IMG/VR virus record: IMGVR_UViG_3300008261_000141
Coordinates: 1-26,306 of that record
Direction: 5' to 3' (one strand)
Source: a virus
Length of the DNA stretch: 26,306 nucleotides
Shown piece after piece: positions 1-5,600 of the stretch (position 1 is the first letter of the stretch; each line of letters starts with the position of its first letter). Made by a program: the position numbers and the translations under genes. Under the pieces are notes generated by a model that saw nothing but the letters and a program-made list of their open reading frames with translations, made no database searches and was not told the origin of the DNA.

Positions 1-30
1 TCCATCGTACTTTTCTGCTTCTTCAGCCAT
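1..30 (-). CDS. 5' end of an unidentified gene, cut by the window edge
   Basis: Only the first ten codons are visible, reading MAEEAEKYDG. The ATG at 28-30 is preceded by GGAG with a spacing of about 6 nt, and a TATAAT hexamer lies at 59-64. Nothing can be said about function. It is the last minus-strand gene here and follows the methyltransferase after a 65-bp gap. Confidence 0.6.
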   Translation of the reverse strand, partial: MAEEAEKYDG

Positions 31-58
31 GATTTTCTCCAAACGATTGACTGCTTTT

Positions 59-64
59 ATTATA
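59..64 (-). promoter_or_regulatory. Putative -10 (TATAAT) for the edge gene
   Basis: The minus strand reads a perfect TATAAT about 30 nt upstream of the ATG at 30. No good -35 is seen at 17-18 nt, and the operator found at other promoters in this window is absent, so this would belong to a different promoter class. Prediction from sequence only. Confidence 0.4.
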
Positions 65-95
65 GCGGTTGTTAATGTTGACCATTTTAGTCATA

Positions 96-680
96 TTATG
101 TTCCACGTGGAACATTCACAAAGCGAAATGCTAGTTGCCAGTCTTCAATGCTGACAGTGTGCCACACCAACTCTGGAATGTGTTTGTCTACCCATGAGTC
201 AGTTCTAGGGATTTCGTTGATGACATTCTCTATATTTGCAAAACCCATGTCATTGAGTAGGGTTTCCACACGCTTTTCGTGGGCATTCCAGTGATGTGGA
301 GCATTATCCCACCACGGAGCGTCCCCAATGTCCTCTGGCTTCATGTGTTGATGCTCTAACACTGCTTCAACCAACCACCATGGCAACTTACCTTCATGCC
401 ACAGTTTGATGGTTTTGTACGCATCTGGGCACACAATGAGCATTGGAGCGCCTGGTTTAGCCACACGAGACATGTCCCGAAGGAATGCAGGTACTTCAGC
501 CCACGCAATATGCTCTAGAACATGACTCATCAGTACTGCATCAAAGGTTGCGTCCTCAAATGGGTACGGTTCGCCAGGTTTTAGTAGCACATCTGGTCTA
601 GTTTCTTCATTTTGCCATACGTCGGTGTTCACCCAACCGTGTGCGTAGTGCGTTCCACAGCCTGCATTGAGTAGTTTCAT
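96..680 (-). CDS. Class I SAM-dependent methyltransferase (Methyltransf_11-like)
   Basis: The 194-residue protein starts with MKLLNAGCGTHYAHGW, a glycine-rich SAM-binding motif I, followed by NTDV (acidic end of strand 2) and the motif-IV-like FDAVLMSHVLEHI at about residues 46-58. That arrangement is typical of small Methyltransf_11-type enzymes of phages and of glycan or lipid clusters. The substrate cannot be read from sequence. The ATG at 678-680 has no Shine-Dalgarno. Instead TATACT lies exactly 6 nt upstream, which suggests a leaderless transcript. The last codons contain an 18-bp perfect palindrome resembling a ParB site. The methyltransferase fold is well supported and the role is unknown. 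Confidence 0.85.
   Translation of the reverse strand: MKLLNAGCGTHYAHGWVNTDVWQNEETRPDVLLKPGEPYPFEDATFDAVLMSHVLEHIAWAEVPAFLRDMSRVAKPGAPMLIVCPDAYKTIKLWHEGKLPWWLVEAVLEHQHMKPEDIGDAPWWDNAPHHWNAHEKRVETLLNDMGFANIENVINEIPRTDSWVDKHIPELVWHTVSIEDWQLAFRFVNVPRGT
98..115. promoter_or_regulatory. parS-like palindrome 1
   Basis: The sequence ATGTTCCACGTGGAACAT is a perfect 18-bp palindrome. Its 16-bp core differs by one base from the bacterial ParB-binding consensus TGTTNCACGTGAAACA. It lies in the last codons and stop of the methyltransferase gene. A near-copy is at 1408-1423. No parA or parB gene is visible, so a host ParB or another palindrome-binding protein would have to be the partner (inference). Confidence 0.5.
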
Positions 681-686
681 GCACTC

Positions 687-692
687 AGTATA
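687..692 (-). promoter_or_regulatory. -10 of a likely leaderless methyltransferase promoter
   Basis: TATACT ends 6 nt before the ATG at 680, the geometry of leaderless starts elsewhere in this window. The enclosing ATAGGGCTAT (690-699) recurs at 732-741, giving a second -10-like TATTCT at 729-734. No TTGAC -35 is present at 18 nt, so any activator or sigma dependence is unknown. Confidence 0.4.
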
Positions 693-741
693 GGGCTATC
701 TGGGCAGTTGGGCAGGGTAGCCGAATTTAGAATAGGGCTAT
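690..741. repeat. Direct repeat ATAGGGCTAT, two copies
   Basis: Identical 10-mers lie at 690-699 and 732-741, 42 bp apart, in the gap upstream of the methyltransferase gene. Each overlaps a -10-like hexamer on the minus strand. They may be binding sites or chance. Confidence 0.4.
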
Positions 742-788
742 TGGGGGGGTTGGTGACCATTGGCTGGTGTGACCTACCCCCCAGCCGT

Positions 789-802
789 GTGACAAGCGCC
801 AC
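789..802. promoter_or_regulatory. Orphan operator GTGAC-AAGC-GCCAC
   Basis: This site fits the operator found at the twelve cassette promoters (GTGRC-N4-GYCWC on the gene strand), but neither side carries a TTGAC -35. It sits in the 200-bp gap between the methyltransferase gene and the 138-residue gene. The rest of that gap holds G/C runs and the 36-bp palindrome at 828-863. I see no gene in it. Confidence 0.5.
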
Positions 803-827
803 TAAAGGGTGGGGCTACCCCATAGGT

Positions 828-863
828 GCTCGTGTCAAGTGACATCTGCCACTTGACACGAGC
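828..863. repeat. 36-bp palindrome centred on an operator, with TTGAC on both sides
   Basis: Arms 828-843 and 848-863 are complementary with one mismatch around a 4-nt centre (ATCT). The centre is the operator GTGAC-ATCT-GCCAC (839-852), flanked on both strands by TTGACA. No good -10 lies 18 nt away on either side. It begins 18 bp beyond the stop of the gene ending at 881, so in RNA it would also form a long hairpin. There is no T-run after it. Confidence 0.65.
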
Positions 864-880
864 GTTTGGTTGGGGGTCTG

Positions 881-1297
881 TTACAGCGACTGGGTGACTG
901 CCTCGCTGGTGGTCTGTGCCTGTGCACGCTTCGCCTCTTGCTCTGCGATGTACTCGTTCAGAGCGATGTTGCGCTCACGCTTGACACGAGCCTTGCCTGC
1001 CTTGCTGGTGAATACCCACTCCACAAGAGCGTCTGCTAGGCGCTGTGCGTCTGCTGTGTCCAGTTCCAACTGGTCAATGCGTGCGCCCAAGTCGCTCTGC
1101 TCCATCGCCTCTGTCACAGCGTCAGAGAGCAAACTGGAGAACTCGTACGACTCCAGCGCTTCCCTTGCGATGTCGCTGTGGTCAATGTTCTCCTGTACCT
1201 CTGACACGATGTCGCTGATGTCAAAGTTGTCTTTGACTGCTTCCACGATGTCGTCAATGTCCAACTCTCCTGTGAGTGAGACCGTTACCTCTGCCAT
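881..1297 (-). CDS. Unknown acidic helical protein (138 aa)
   Basis: No family is recognised. From the chosen ATG (MAEVTVSLTG) the protein carries repeated short acidic helices with Asp-Ile pairs (ELDIDDIVEAV, FDISDIVSEV, HSDIAREAL), then a helical, basic C-terminus containing KAGKARVKRERN. The repeated DI(V/A) helices suggest a helical repeat or coiled coil rather than an enzyme. A start 20 codons further upstream is open, but that extension is basic and lies in the leader after the 1361-1404 promoter. The chosen ATG is preceded by AAAGG and AGGG. It is a single-gene cassette, closed by the 828-863 palindrome. Confidence 0.75.
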   Translation of the reverse strand: MAEVTVSLTGELDIDDIVEAVKDNFDISDIVSEVQENIDHSDIAREALESYEFSSLLSDAVTEAMEQSDLGARIDQLELDTADAQRLADALVEWVFTSKAGKARVKRERNIALNEYIAEQEAKRAQAQTTSEAVTQSL

Positions 1298-1360
1298 GTT
1301 GTCCCTAACCTTTCGCCTCTCGGCTGTCCTACGGTTGCCCTGTTGCTTCCGTTGCACTCC

Positions 1361-1404
1361 ACAATAGTCTCTGCGCCACCTTCAAGTCAAGTGACATTTG
1401 GCAC
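1361..1404 (-). promoter_or_regulatory. Promoter-operator copy A
   Basis: On the minus strand the operator GTGCC-AAAT-GTCAC abuts -35 TTGACT (1385-1390), followed by an 18-nt spacer and -10 TATTGT (1361-1366). It drives the 138-residue gene through a leader of about 57 nt. It is one of twelve copies of identical 44-bp geometry. Confidence 0.85.
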
Positions 1405-1407
1405 ATA

Positions 1408-1423
1408 TGTTCCATGTGGAACA
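1408..1423. promoter_or_regulatory. parS-like palindrome 2
   Basis: TGTTCCATGTGGAACA has the same 7-bp arms as the site at 98-115 with a TG instead of CG centre. It lies 3 bp beyond the operator of promoter A, in the non-coding gap between the genes ending at 1297 and 1538. Confidence 0.45.
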
Positions 1424-1462
1424 ACTGTGCCCGTTGTCACACTCCCCTACATTTGGGGCTAT

Positions 1463-1476
1463 GTGGCAAGCGTCAC
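1463..1476. promoter_or_regulatory. Orphan operator GTGGC-AAGC-GTCAC
   Basis: This site matches the operator consensus but has no adjacent TTGAC. The surrounding gap (1298-1537) contains promoter A, a parS-like palindrome and C/G-rich short inverted repeats such as GGGTAG/CTACCC near 1494-1522. I see no gene in it. Confidence 0.5.
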
Positions 1477-1537
1477 ACCATGTTGGGGGATATGGGTAGG
1501 GGTCTGCCTACCTGCTACCCTCTCCAGCATTGTTGCC

Positions 1538-1915
1538 CTACCTGTCCCCATGCAGTACTGCGTGCGCCATGTCCAGCATGCGCTCTGTGAACGCCTGCCT
1601 GTATGCGCTCTCGTATGCGTCCAGCGTCCACTCGTCCCATGCGCTCATGCCTAGTTCGCTCAGGCTCTCGCCTGCCCACTCTCCGCTAAGAGGCTCTGGC
1701 AGTTCCCAGACATCGCCTAGTGTGCCCTGCTCGTATGCGTCCAGCCACTCCTTAGCGCTCGCTGGGTGCGTCACCTCGTCCCGATACATCTCGGCACGCT
1801 CTAGTCCGTCCTGCTCTCCTCGCGTGCGTGCGTATGCGTCCGTATGCGTGTGGTCGTGCGTGGTCGTGGTCGCCTGCGTGGTCGTGTGGTCGCTTGCCTG
1901 CGTGGTCGTGGTCAT
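1538..1915 (-). CDS. Unknown protein with Thr/His-rich N-terminus (125 aa)
   Basis: No family is recognised. The first 30 or so residues are low complexity (TTTTQASDHTTTQATTTTHDHT) and are encoded by a cluster of GTGGTCG repeats. The remainder is acidic and helical, with repeated LDAYE segments (KEWLDAYEQG, EWTLDAYESAYRQ). The open frame runs much further upstream, but that part is only the shadow of the preceding gene in another frame. I therefore start at the ATG at 1913-1915, directly after that gene's stop with AGAGGAC in front. An ATG at 1928-1930 is the alternative. Last gene of the promoter-B cassette. Confidence 0.7.
   Translation of the reverse strand: MTTTTQASDHTTTQATTTTHDHTHTDAYARTRGEQDGLERAEMYRDEVTHPASAKEWLDAYEQGTLGDVWELPEPLSGEWAGESLSELGMSAWDEWTLDAYESAYRQAFTERMLDMAHAVLHGDR
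1848..1914 (+). repeat. Cluster of TGTGGTCG-type repeats
   Basis: Six GTGGTCG units plus one GTGGTCA lie in about 65 bp, at roughly 1850, 1860, 1866, 1878, 1886, 1902 and 1908. The motif is dispersed over the window on this one strand (further copies near 3285, 3308, 3620, 3636, 4618, 4630, 5034, 14006, 14096, 14110, 14386 and 14842). It sits mainly at gene edges and is read in more than one frame. Confidence 0.7.
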
Positions 1916-1920
1916 GTCCT

Positions 1921-2223
1921 CTAGTCCCATGTGATTAGCCCAGTCGTTGGGTCTGTGTAGGTCGGCGCTTCTTGTGTGCCCTCGTTCCGTGTGGTGCGTC
2001 CTTGTAAGTTCCGCACCTGTACCAACTGCGCTAGTACGATGTCCACGAGCGTCCGTATGGTCTCGCCTGCGTCCTTGTAGTCCTGCGCTGTGTACTCCAA
2101 GCCTGCCTCTGCTTGGTCTTTGGCTGTGTCCTCTAGGTACTGTGCGAACTTCCCTACAGCGAGCAAGTCGTCCAACTTCTCCCTGTTCACCTCGTACCAT
2201 GTCTCTATGGTGTTTGCGCTCAT
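1921..2223 (-). CDS. Unknown helical protein (100 aa)
   Basis: The protein begins MSANTIETWYEVNREKLDD and is predominantly helical (KFAQYLEDTAKDQAEAGLEY, then ETIRTLVDIVLAQLVQVRNL), followed by a polar tail ending GLITWD. No domain or catalytic motif is recognised. The ATG at 2221-2223 overlaps the stop of the upstream gene as ATGA, indicating translational coupling. The longer frame upstream is a shadow. Second gene of the promoter-B cassette. Confidence 0.8.
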   Translation of the reverse strand: MSANTIETWYEVNREKLDDLLAVGKFAQYLEDTAKDQAEAGLEYTAQDYKDAGETIRTLVDIVLAQLVQVRNLQGRTTRNEGTQEAPTYTDPTTGLITWD

Positions 2224-2384
2224 TTGCCTGTTGCCTTCCTGTGTGCTTGCTTGGCGCACTCTCCGCAGACTGTCCCTGCGAAGTAGCCCAGCATGTCGTG
2301 ATGTCCACACTTGGCAGTCATCTTGTCTACCAACTCGTCTAGCGTGAGACTGTTGTAGTGCTCGGCTTCCTGTTTGGTGAATAT
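2220..2384 (-). CDS. Small Cys/His-containing protein with an apparent AUA start
   Basis: The frame encodes a small protein with CGHHDMLGYFAGTVCGECAKQAH near its end, a plausible CxH...CxxC zinc site. The frame is open up to a TTG at 2415-2417, but that TTG overlaps the -10 of promoter B and cannot be in the transcript. The predicted RNA starts near GGACAACGG and carries a perfect AAAGGAG (2391-2397). The in-frame codon 6 nt after it is ATA (2382-2384), and no ATG, GTG or TTG occurs nearby. The next candidates are a TTG near codon 18 and an ATG near codon 22 of this frame. The reading frame is solid and the start is uncertain. Confidence 0.6.
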   Translation of the reverse strand: MFTKQEAEHYNSLTLDELVDKMTAKCGHHDMLGYFAGTVCGECAKQAHRKATGK

Positions 2385-2415
2385 GGCTTTCTCCTTTGTC
2401 CGTTGTCCTGCGTCC

Positions 2416-2459
2416 AATTTAGTACAATTCCCATGCCCAAGTCAAGAGGCGTAGGTCAC
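2416..2459 (-). promoter_or_regulatory. Promoter-operator copy B
   Basis: Operator GTGAC-CTAC-GCCTC, -35 TTGACT (2440-2445), 18-nt spacer and -10 TAAATT (2416-2421). It drives the genes at 2384, 2223 and 1915. The operator contains the TGA stop of the gene at 2456-2794. Confidence 0.88.
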
Positions 2460-2794
2460 ACTCCCCTGAATAGGTAGTTGCCCAACTCGTAAATGTCTCC
2501 GCTTGCCTCTAGGTCACGCTCGTAGGCTTTGTAATCAATGTAACGCTCTAGGTCTCGTGGCACATCAAACGCCATGTGAAAGGCTTCCTCTGCGAAGTCT
2601 GCGAGCGTGCCCTCTCCAATGTAAGCGTCATGGAACTCGTCCACCAATGCCTCACACTTCTCCAGCGTGTCAGCGTGGCAATTCTCGCAGTACAGGGTAA
2701 AGGCTTCTGCCTCGTCTAGCCCCTGTGCCTCTGCTACTTGCTCGGCTGGTGTTGCTTCCATTTCTTGTAGGAACTCTGTGTGTGTAGTTGTCAT
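2456..2794 (-). CDS. Unknown acidic protein (112 aa)
   Basis: The protein starts MTTTHTEFLQEMEATPAEQ and is strongly acidic and aromatic, with a CENCHADTLEKC segment (three Cys, possible metal site) and GTLADFAEEAFHMAFDVPRDLERYIDY. A similar small-protein style is common in actinophage early regions, but I cannot name a family. The ATG at 2792-2794 lies exactly 7 nt after the -10 of promoter C, so the mRNA is probably leaderless. The GTG three codons earlier overlaps the -10 and is excluded. Single-gene cassette. Confidence 0.8.
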   Translation of the reverse strand: MTTTHTEFLQEMEATPAEQVAEAQGLDEAEAFTLYCENCHADTLEKCEALVDEFHDAYIGEGTLADFAEEAFHMAFDVPRDLERYIDYKAYERDLEASGDIYELGNYLFRGV

Positions 2795-2801
2795 GGCTTC
2801 C

Positions 2802-2845
2802 ACATTAGTCTCTGCGAGAGTGTCAGGTCAAGTGCCAGTTGTCAC
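2802..2845 (-). promoter_or_regulatory. Promoter-operator copy C (leaderless type)
   Basis: Operator GTGAC-AACT-GGCAC, -35 TTGACC (2826-2831), 18-nt spacer and -10 TAATGT (2802-2807), then 7 nt to the ATG. The TGA stop of the upstream gene (2842-2844) lies in the operator. Confidence 0.88.
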
Positions 2846-3156
2846 ACCTCGTCACAAGCGAGCAAGCCTTCCAGCCAACGGTACACCTCTTGGGGGCGTG
2901 ACTCTGCGTATTCTTTCAGAGCGTCTGCGATGAGTGACAATTCCATGTAGCCCAGTACTGGCATTTTGTCCAGTATCGGCTCGCCTATGGTGTCCTCACC
3001 AACTCCCAGCATGTCTAGGTAGACATTGAACGGGTTGTTGGCTGGGTCGTAGTTTGTACCCCAACGGTAGAGCGCTACGGTCTCCTGCACATAGTCAGGT
3101 GCTTTGTCTAGGTAGTCCCACACATTTACGGTTTCAATTTCAGTTTCGTTTGTCAT
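2842..3156 (-). CDS. Unknown acidic protein (104 aa)
   Basis: MTNETEIETVNVWDYLDKA is followed by a helical, acidic protein with the segment ESRPQEVYRWLEGLLACDEV at the end. No family is recognised. The ATG at 3154-3156 is 7 nt from the -10 of promoter D, predicting leaderless translation. The TTG at 3165 falls within the -10. Single-gene cassette between promoters D and C. Confidence 0.8.
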   Translation of the reverse strand: MTNETEIETVNVWDYLDKAPDYVQETVALYRWGTNYDPANNPFNVYLDMLGVGEDTIGEPILDKMPVLGYMELSLIADALKEYAESRPQEVYRWLEGLLACDEV

Positions 3157-3163
3157 GGCTTCC

Positions 3164-3207
3164 AATTTAGTCGCTGGGTAGGTTTCAAGTCAAGTGTCAG
3201 TCGTCAC
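3164..3207 (-). promoter_or_regulatory. Promoter-operator copy D (leaderless type)
   Basis: Operator GTGAC-GACT-GACAC, -35 TTGACT (3188-3193), 18-nt spacer and -10 TAAATT (3164-3169), 7 nt to the ATG. The operator overlaps the stop codon of the upstream gene (3197-3199). Confidence 0.87.
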
Positions 3208-3649
3208 ACATAGGGGCGTGCTGTACTGTCATGCGTCCACCTGTAGGTGCGTCATGGTGTGAGAGCACGCACTCCAGCATGCGTGTGGTCGCCTGTGTGG
3301 TTGCGTCTGTGGTCGTGCTAAGTGTCCAACTCATGTTGTATTCACTTTGTGGTGTTATGGCACGCAGTAGTTCCTCTGCTGTGCGTGCTACGGTCACACC
3401 TGTCACGCCACCTGTCCATGTAGGGAAGTCGGTAACTAGCCACTCATCGGTAGGGTTTTCATCTACCCACTCCTGCATGCAGTTTGTCCAGTCCTCTAGT
3501 TGCTCGTCCCAGCAATAGCCATAGCACTCGTAGTTGTTGTCCTGCTCCTGCTCCAGTTGGTTACAGTTACAGGCATTGGTCATAAAGCCTGTAAGCGCAT
3601 AGCGCTCCTGCGTATGCGTGTGGTCGCTTGTCCATGTGGTCGTGTTCAT
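3197..3649 (-). CDS. Unknown Trp/Cys-rich protein (150 aa)
   Basis: A Thr/His-rich start (MNTTTWTSDHTHTQER) is encoded by GTGGTCG repeats. It is followed by a Cys-rich, acidic, Trp-rich core (NACNCNQLEQ, YECYGYCWDEQLEDWTNCMQ, then WTGGVTGVTVARTAEELLRA) and a second repeat-derived Thr stretch near the C-terminus (TTTDATTQATTR). Cys spacing suggests metal binding or disulfides. No family is recognised. The start overlaps the previous stop as ATGA and has GAGGAG in front. An ATG at codon 23 would omit the repeat-coded part. Confidence 0.75.
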   Translation of the reverse strand: MNTTTWTSDHTHTQERYALTGFMTNACNCNQLEQEQDNNYECYGYCWDEQLEDWTNCMQEWVDENPTDEWLVTDFPTWTGGVTGVTVARTAEELLRAITPQSEYNMSWTLSTTTDATTQATTRMLECVLSHHDAPTGGRMTVQHAPMCDD

Positions 3650-3882
3650 TGTGCTGTCTCCTCGTAGTCAATTTTGGCATTGATGTATGCGTAGGTCAGG
3701 CGATACATTTCGCAGAGCGTGTCATATACTCCTCGTGCGTATGGGTCGCTTGGTACGCCGTCCTCGTTGTCACCTTGTGCCTCGTACATAAGGTTTTTCA
3801 GGTGTCCATGTAGCATGTCCATTGTGTCCCAACCTAATGCTAACAATTTGTCGGTGTGGGGTGGTGCTTGTGTGGTGCTCAT
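3646..3882 (-). CDS. Unknown small helical protein (78 aa)
   Basis: MSTTQAPPHTDKLLALGWDT is followed by a helical stretch with LHGHLKNLMYEAQGD and RGVYDTLCEMYRLTYAYINA. No motif identifies a function. It overlaps both neighbours by ATGA and is the middle gene of the promoter-E cassette. Confidence 0.78.
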   Translation of the reverse strand: MSTTQAPPHTDKLLALGWDTMDMLHGHLKNLMYEAQGDNEDGVPSDPYARGVYDTLCEMYRLTYAYINAKIDYEETAQ

Positions 3883-4091
3883 TGGAACTCCACTTTCCTA
3901 ATGCCTGCGATGTAGAACTCAAAATCGTACTCGCAACCTTTTAGTGGGTGAATTGCTAAAAATCCCACCATTTTGTCGCCTAACGAGCGAATTAGAGCGT
4001 CCTCGTATTCTGACCACTCGGTGGTAATCGTGACTAGTTCGCCAGTTGTATAGGCTTGTTCTAGCACTTCTGTAATTGTTGTTGTGTCCAT
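3879..4091 (-). CDS. Unknown small protein, possibly a beta-barrel (70 aa)
   Basis: MDTTTITEVLEQAYTTGELV leads into alternating beta-type segments (VTITTEW, KMVGFLAIHPL, YDFEFYIAGIRKVEF). The final I-x-x-I/V pattern resembles small SH3- or Sm-like barrels, which is only a fold guess. The ATG at 4089-4091 lies 7 nt after the -10 of promoter E, so the transcript is probably leaderless. First of three coupled genes. Confidence 0.78.
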   Translation of the reverse strand: MDTTTITEVLEQAYTTGELVTITTEWSEYEDALIRSLGDKMVGFLAIHPLKGCEYDFEFYIAGIRKVEFQ

Positions 4092-4098
4092 GCCCTCT

Positions 4099-4142
4099 AC
4101 TTTAGTACTCCGTACTACTTCAAGTCAAGTGACTTACGCCAC
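4099..4142 (-). promoter_or_regulatory. Promoter-operator copy E (leaderless type)
   Basis: Operator GTGGC-GTAA-GTCAC, -35 TTGACT (4123-4128), 18-nt spacer and -10 TAAAGT (4099-4104), 7 nt to the ATG. The upstream gene's TAA (4134-4136) lies in the operator. Confidence 0.9.
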
Positions 4143-4547
4143 AGTATCCCAGTCATGGCGTGACCAAGCCATGAAGTGTGCGTCTGCTAGGTCATGCGAT
4201 ACAGCGTCTAAGTGCTCGCCAGTCTTTGCGTCATACAGGTCAAACCATGAATTATTTACCCAGTCAATGCGTCCCTCGTCAAACAAGTCTGCTAGTTTCT
4301 TGTCTGTGTCAATGCCAGCCTCAATGAGGTCACTCGTGTAACGCCACACACTTGTCTTTGGCTCTCCATTACGCATAGCCTCTGCGCTGTCCCATACATG
4401 GATACGCATTTCACCATCGCAATAGATGTCTGTGCTGTACCCACCTGACCTTACAGTCATTATGTGCGTGCTGTATCCATGCGTATAAAACGCTGGGTCT
4501 TGTTGAGACAATGCTTCTGTTTGTTGAAGTAGTTCTTTTGTGTCCAT
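4134..4547 (-). CDS. Unknown protein (137 aa)
   Basis: MDTKELLQQTEALSQQDPAF is followed by a beta-rich region (HIMTVRSGGYSTDIYCDGEM, RIHVWDSAEAM) and a helical, acidic C-terminal part (KKLADLFDEGRIDWVNNSWF, HDLADAHFMAWSRHDWD). No family is recognised. The start codon is 7 nt from the -10 of promoter F, another leaderless arrangement. Single-gene cassette. Confidence 0.8.
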   Translation of the reverse strand: MDTKELLQQTEALSQQDPAFYTHGYSTHIMTVRSGGYSTDIYCDGEMRIHVWDSAEAMRNGEPKTSVWRYTSDLIEAGIDTDKKLADLFDEGRIDWVNNSWFDLYDAKTGEHLDAVSHDLADAHFMAWSRHDWDTVA

Positions 4548-4554
4548 GAGTTCA

Positions 4555-4598
4555 AGATTAGTACTTTCGTAGAGTTCAGGTCAAGAGACATGCGTCAC
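4555..4598 (-). promoter_or_regulatory. Promoter-operator copy F (leaderless type)
   Basis: Operator GTGAC-GCAT-GTCTC, -35 TTGACC (4579-4584), 18-nt spacer and -10 TAATCT (4555-4560), 7 nt to the ATG. Between this and the stop at 4637 lie two GTGGTCG repeats. Confidence 0.88.
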
Positions 4599-4636
4599 AT
4601 GCCTCGTATGCGTGCGTGTGGTCGTGCGTGTGGTCG

Positions 4637-5074
4637 TCAGCCGTAGACTACTTCGCCTAATGCCACAGCCTGAATAATAGAGTCACAGTCATAAGCGTCT
4701 AGTGTGCATGCCACATCGTCTACTGTGCCTTCAAGGATTACAGCACCTACCAACTGTAGTGCTATGTTTGTTGGCAGAATATCTTTGTGCTTACCTTCCA
4801 CCAATTCCAGCATGTATGTAAGTACATCTTTGCTGTGAATATGGATAGGCATTGGGTAGTCCTCTGACTTTATAGTGGCTCGTGTTGTTGGTGGACTGTT
4901 GCTCTCCCAGTCTGCGTCACGCCACTTGTAGTTTGTGACACTTCCCCACATACTGGGGTAGCCACCTTCAATGGCGTTTATTACAATGTCTGCGCTCAAC
5001 TGCTCTAATGCACGCATGTGTGTGGTTGTGCGTGTGGTCGTAAGCCATGAGAGGTCTGCTGTTGCTGTAGTCAT
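4637..5074 (-). CDS. Conserved-type phage protein of unknown function (145 aa)
   Basis: MTTATADLSWLTTTRTTTHM is partly repeat-coded. Next comes INAIEGGYPSMWGSVTNYKW, which resembles the EGG-x3-YW-x2-V-x2-Y-x-W pattern I recall from small actinophage proteins (from memory). The C-terminal half contains HIHSKDVLTYMLELVEGKHK and a helical hydrophobic stretch. The start at 5072-5074 lies just after the upstream stop with GAGGAAC in front. The longer upstream frame is a shadow. Last gene of the promoter-G cassette. Confidence 0.75.
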   Translation of the reverse strand: MTTATADLSWLTTTRTTTHMRALEQLSADIVINAIEGGYPSMWGSVTNYKWRDADWESNSPPTTRATIKSEDYPMPIHIHSKDVLTYMLELVEGKHKDILPTNIALQLVGAVILEGTVDDVACTLDAYDCDSIIQAVALGEVVYG

Positions 5075-5076
5075 GT

Positions 5077-5280
5077 CTAAAGTTCCTCGCCGTTTGCCAT
5101 GTAGACAATACGCTTCATGTGTATCTGTGGGAAGTCCCACTTGTGGGTTTCTTGAATAACCTCAATGAGGTCGTCCATGTCAAACTCGGTAATGCCACGC
5201 TTCTCCAACACCTCAATGAGATATGCAGTCTCATATTCTTCAATGTGCATGGCTGTGATGTATTCAGGTAGTGCGCTCAT
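5077..5280 (-). CDS. Unknown small protein (67 aa)
   Basis: MSALPEYITAMHIEEYETAY is followed by LIEVLEKRGITEFDMDDLIE, with two short helices separated by turns. No known motif. It starts by ATGA overlap with the gene before it and is the middle gene of the promoter-G cassette. Confidence 0.78.
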   Translation of the reverse strand: MSALPEYITAMHIEEYETAYLIEVLEKRGITEFDMDDLIEVIQETHKWDFPQIHMKRIVYMANGEEL

Positions 5281-5528
5281 TGGTTGTTCATGTCCTTTGG
5301 TGTGCGATAGAGTTCATTTCCGTCAGGGATTGGTGAGTACATAGCGTTGCCACATACTGCGATTGCGTAGTCAGAGCGTTCATCGTCTGCCCAGTTGTCC
5401 CAAATATCCCAGTCCTCTGCTGTCCAGTCTCGTGTTTCTAGGAACTTGATTGAGGAATAGTCGCCACCATATGTGCCACTATCTGTGTCAATCCATATCT
5501 TGTTACTTGTTGGCGATGTCCATGCCAT
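5277..5528 (-). CDS. Unknown Trp/Asp-rich protein (83 aa)
   Basis: MAWTSPTSNKIWIDTDSGTY is followed by IKFLETRDWTAEDWDIWDNW and DDERSDYAIAVC. The acidic, Trp-rich style recurs in this gene array. An upstream in-frame ATG would lie across the promoter. The chosen ATG (5526-5528) is preceded by GGACACAACAAAGGAG, the conserved leader of this phage. First gene of its cassette. Confidence 0.8.
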   Translation of the reverse strand: MAWTSPTSNKIWIDTDSGTYGGDYSSIKFLETRDWTAEDWDIWDNWADDERSDYAIAVCGNAMYSPIPDGNELYRTPKDMNNQ

Positions 5529-5556
5529 GATTACTCCTTTGTTGTGTCCTAGTACT

Positions 5557-5600
5557 ATTTTAGTCAATCGGTAGTGCTGGGGTCAAGTGGCGTGTGCCAC
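5557..5600 (-). promoter_or_regulatory. Promoter-operator copy G (leadered type)
   Basis: The operator GTGGC-ACAC-GCCAC has perfect 5-bp arms. It is followed by -35 TTGACC (5581-5586), an 18-nt spacer and -10 TAAAAT (5557-5562), then 7 nt to a GGACAC leader ending AAAGGAG. The whole element lies inside the 3' end of the upstream 54-residue gene. Confidence 0.88.

Noticed and set aside
46-84. Plus-strand TTGACT and TTGACC near the start of the window as promoters
   Set aside because: No plus-strand gene follows, the -10s are poor and no operator is present.
870-1367. Plus-strand open frame of 165 codons
   Set aside because: It is antisense to the well-supported gene at 881-1297, its Ser/Ala/Cys-rich translation reflects the opposite codons, and no plus-strand Shine-Dalgarno or promoter fits.
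1921-2308. Long open frame joining the 125-residue gene to an N-terminal 130-residue extension
   Set aside because: The extension lies over the 100-residue gene in another frame. It is Arg/His-rich low-complexity and has no plausible start, so it is a shadow.
1848-5040. GTGGTCG repeats as a CRISPR array
   Set aside because: The units are 7-9 bp, irregularly spaced, within coding sequence and without equal spacers. There are no cas genes.
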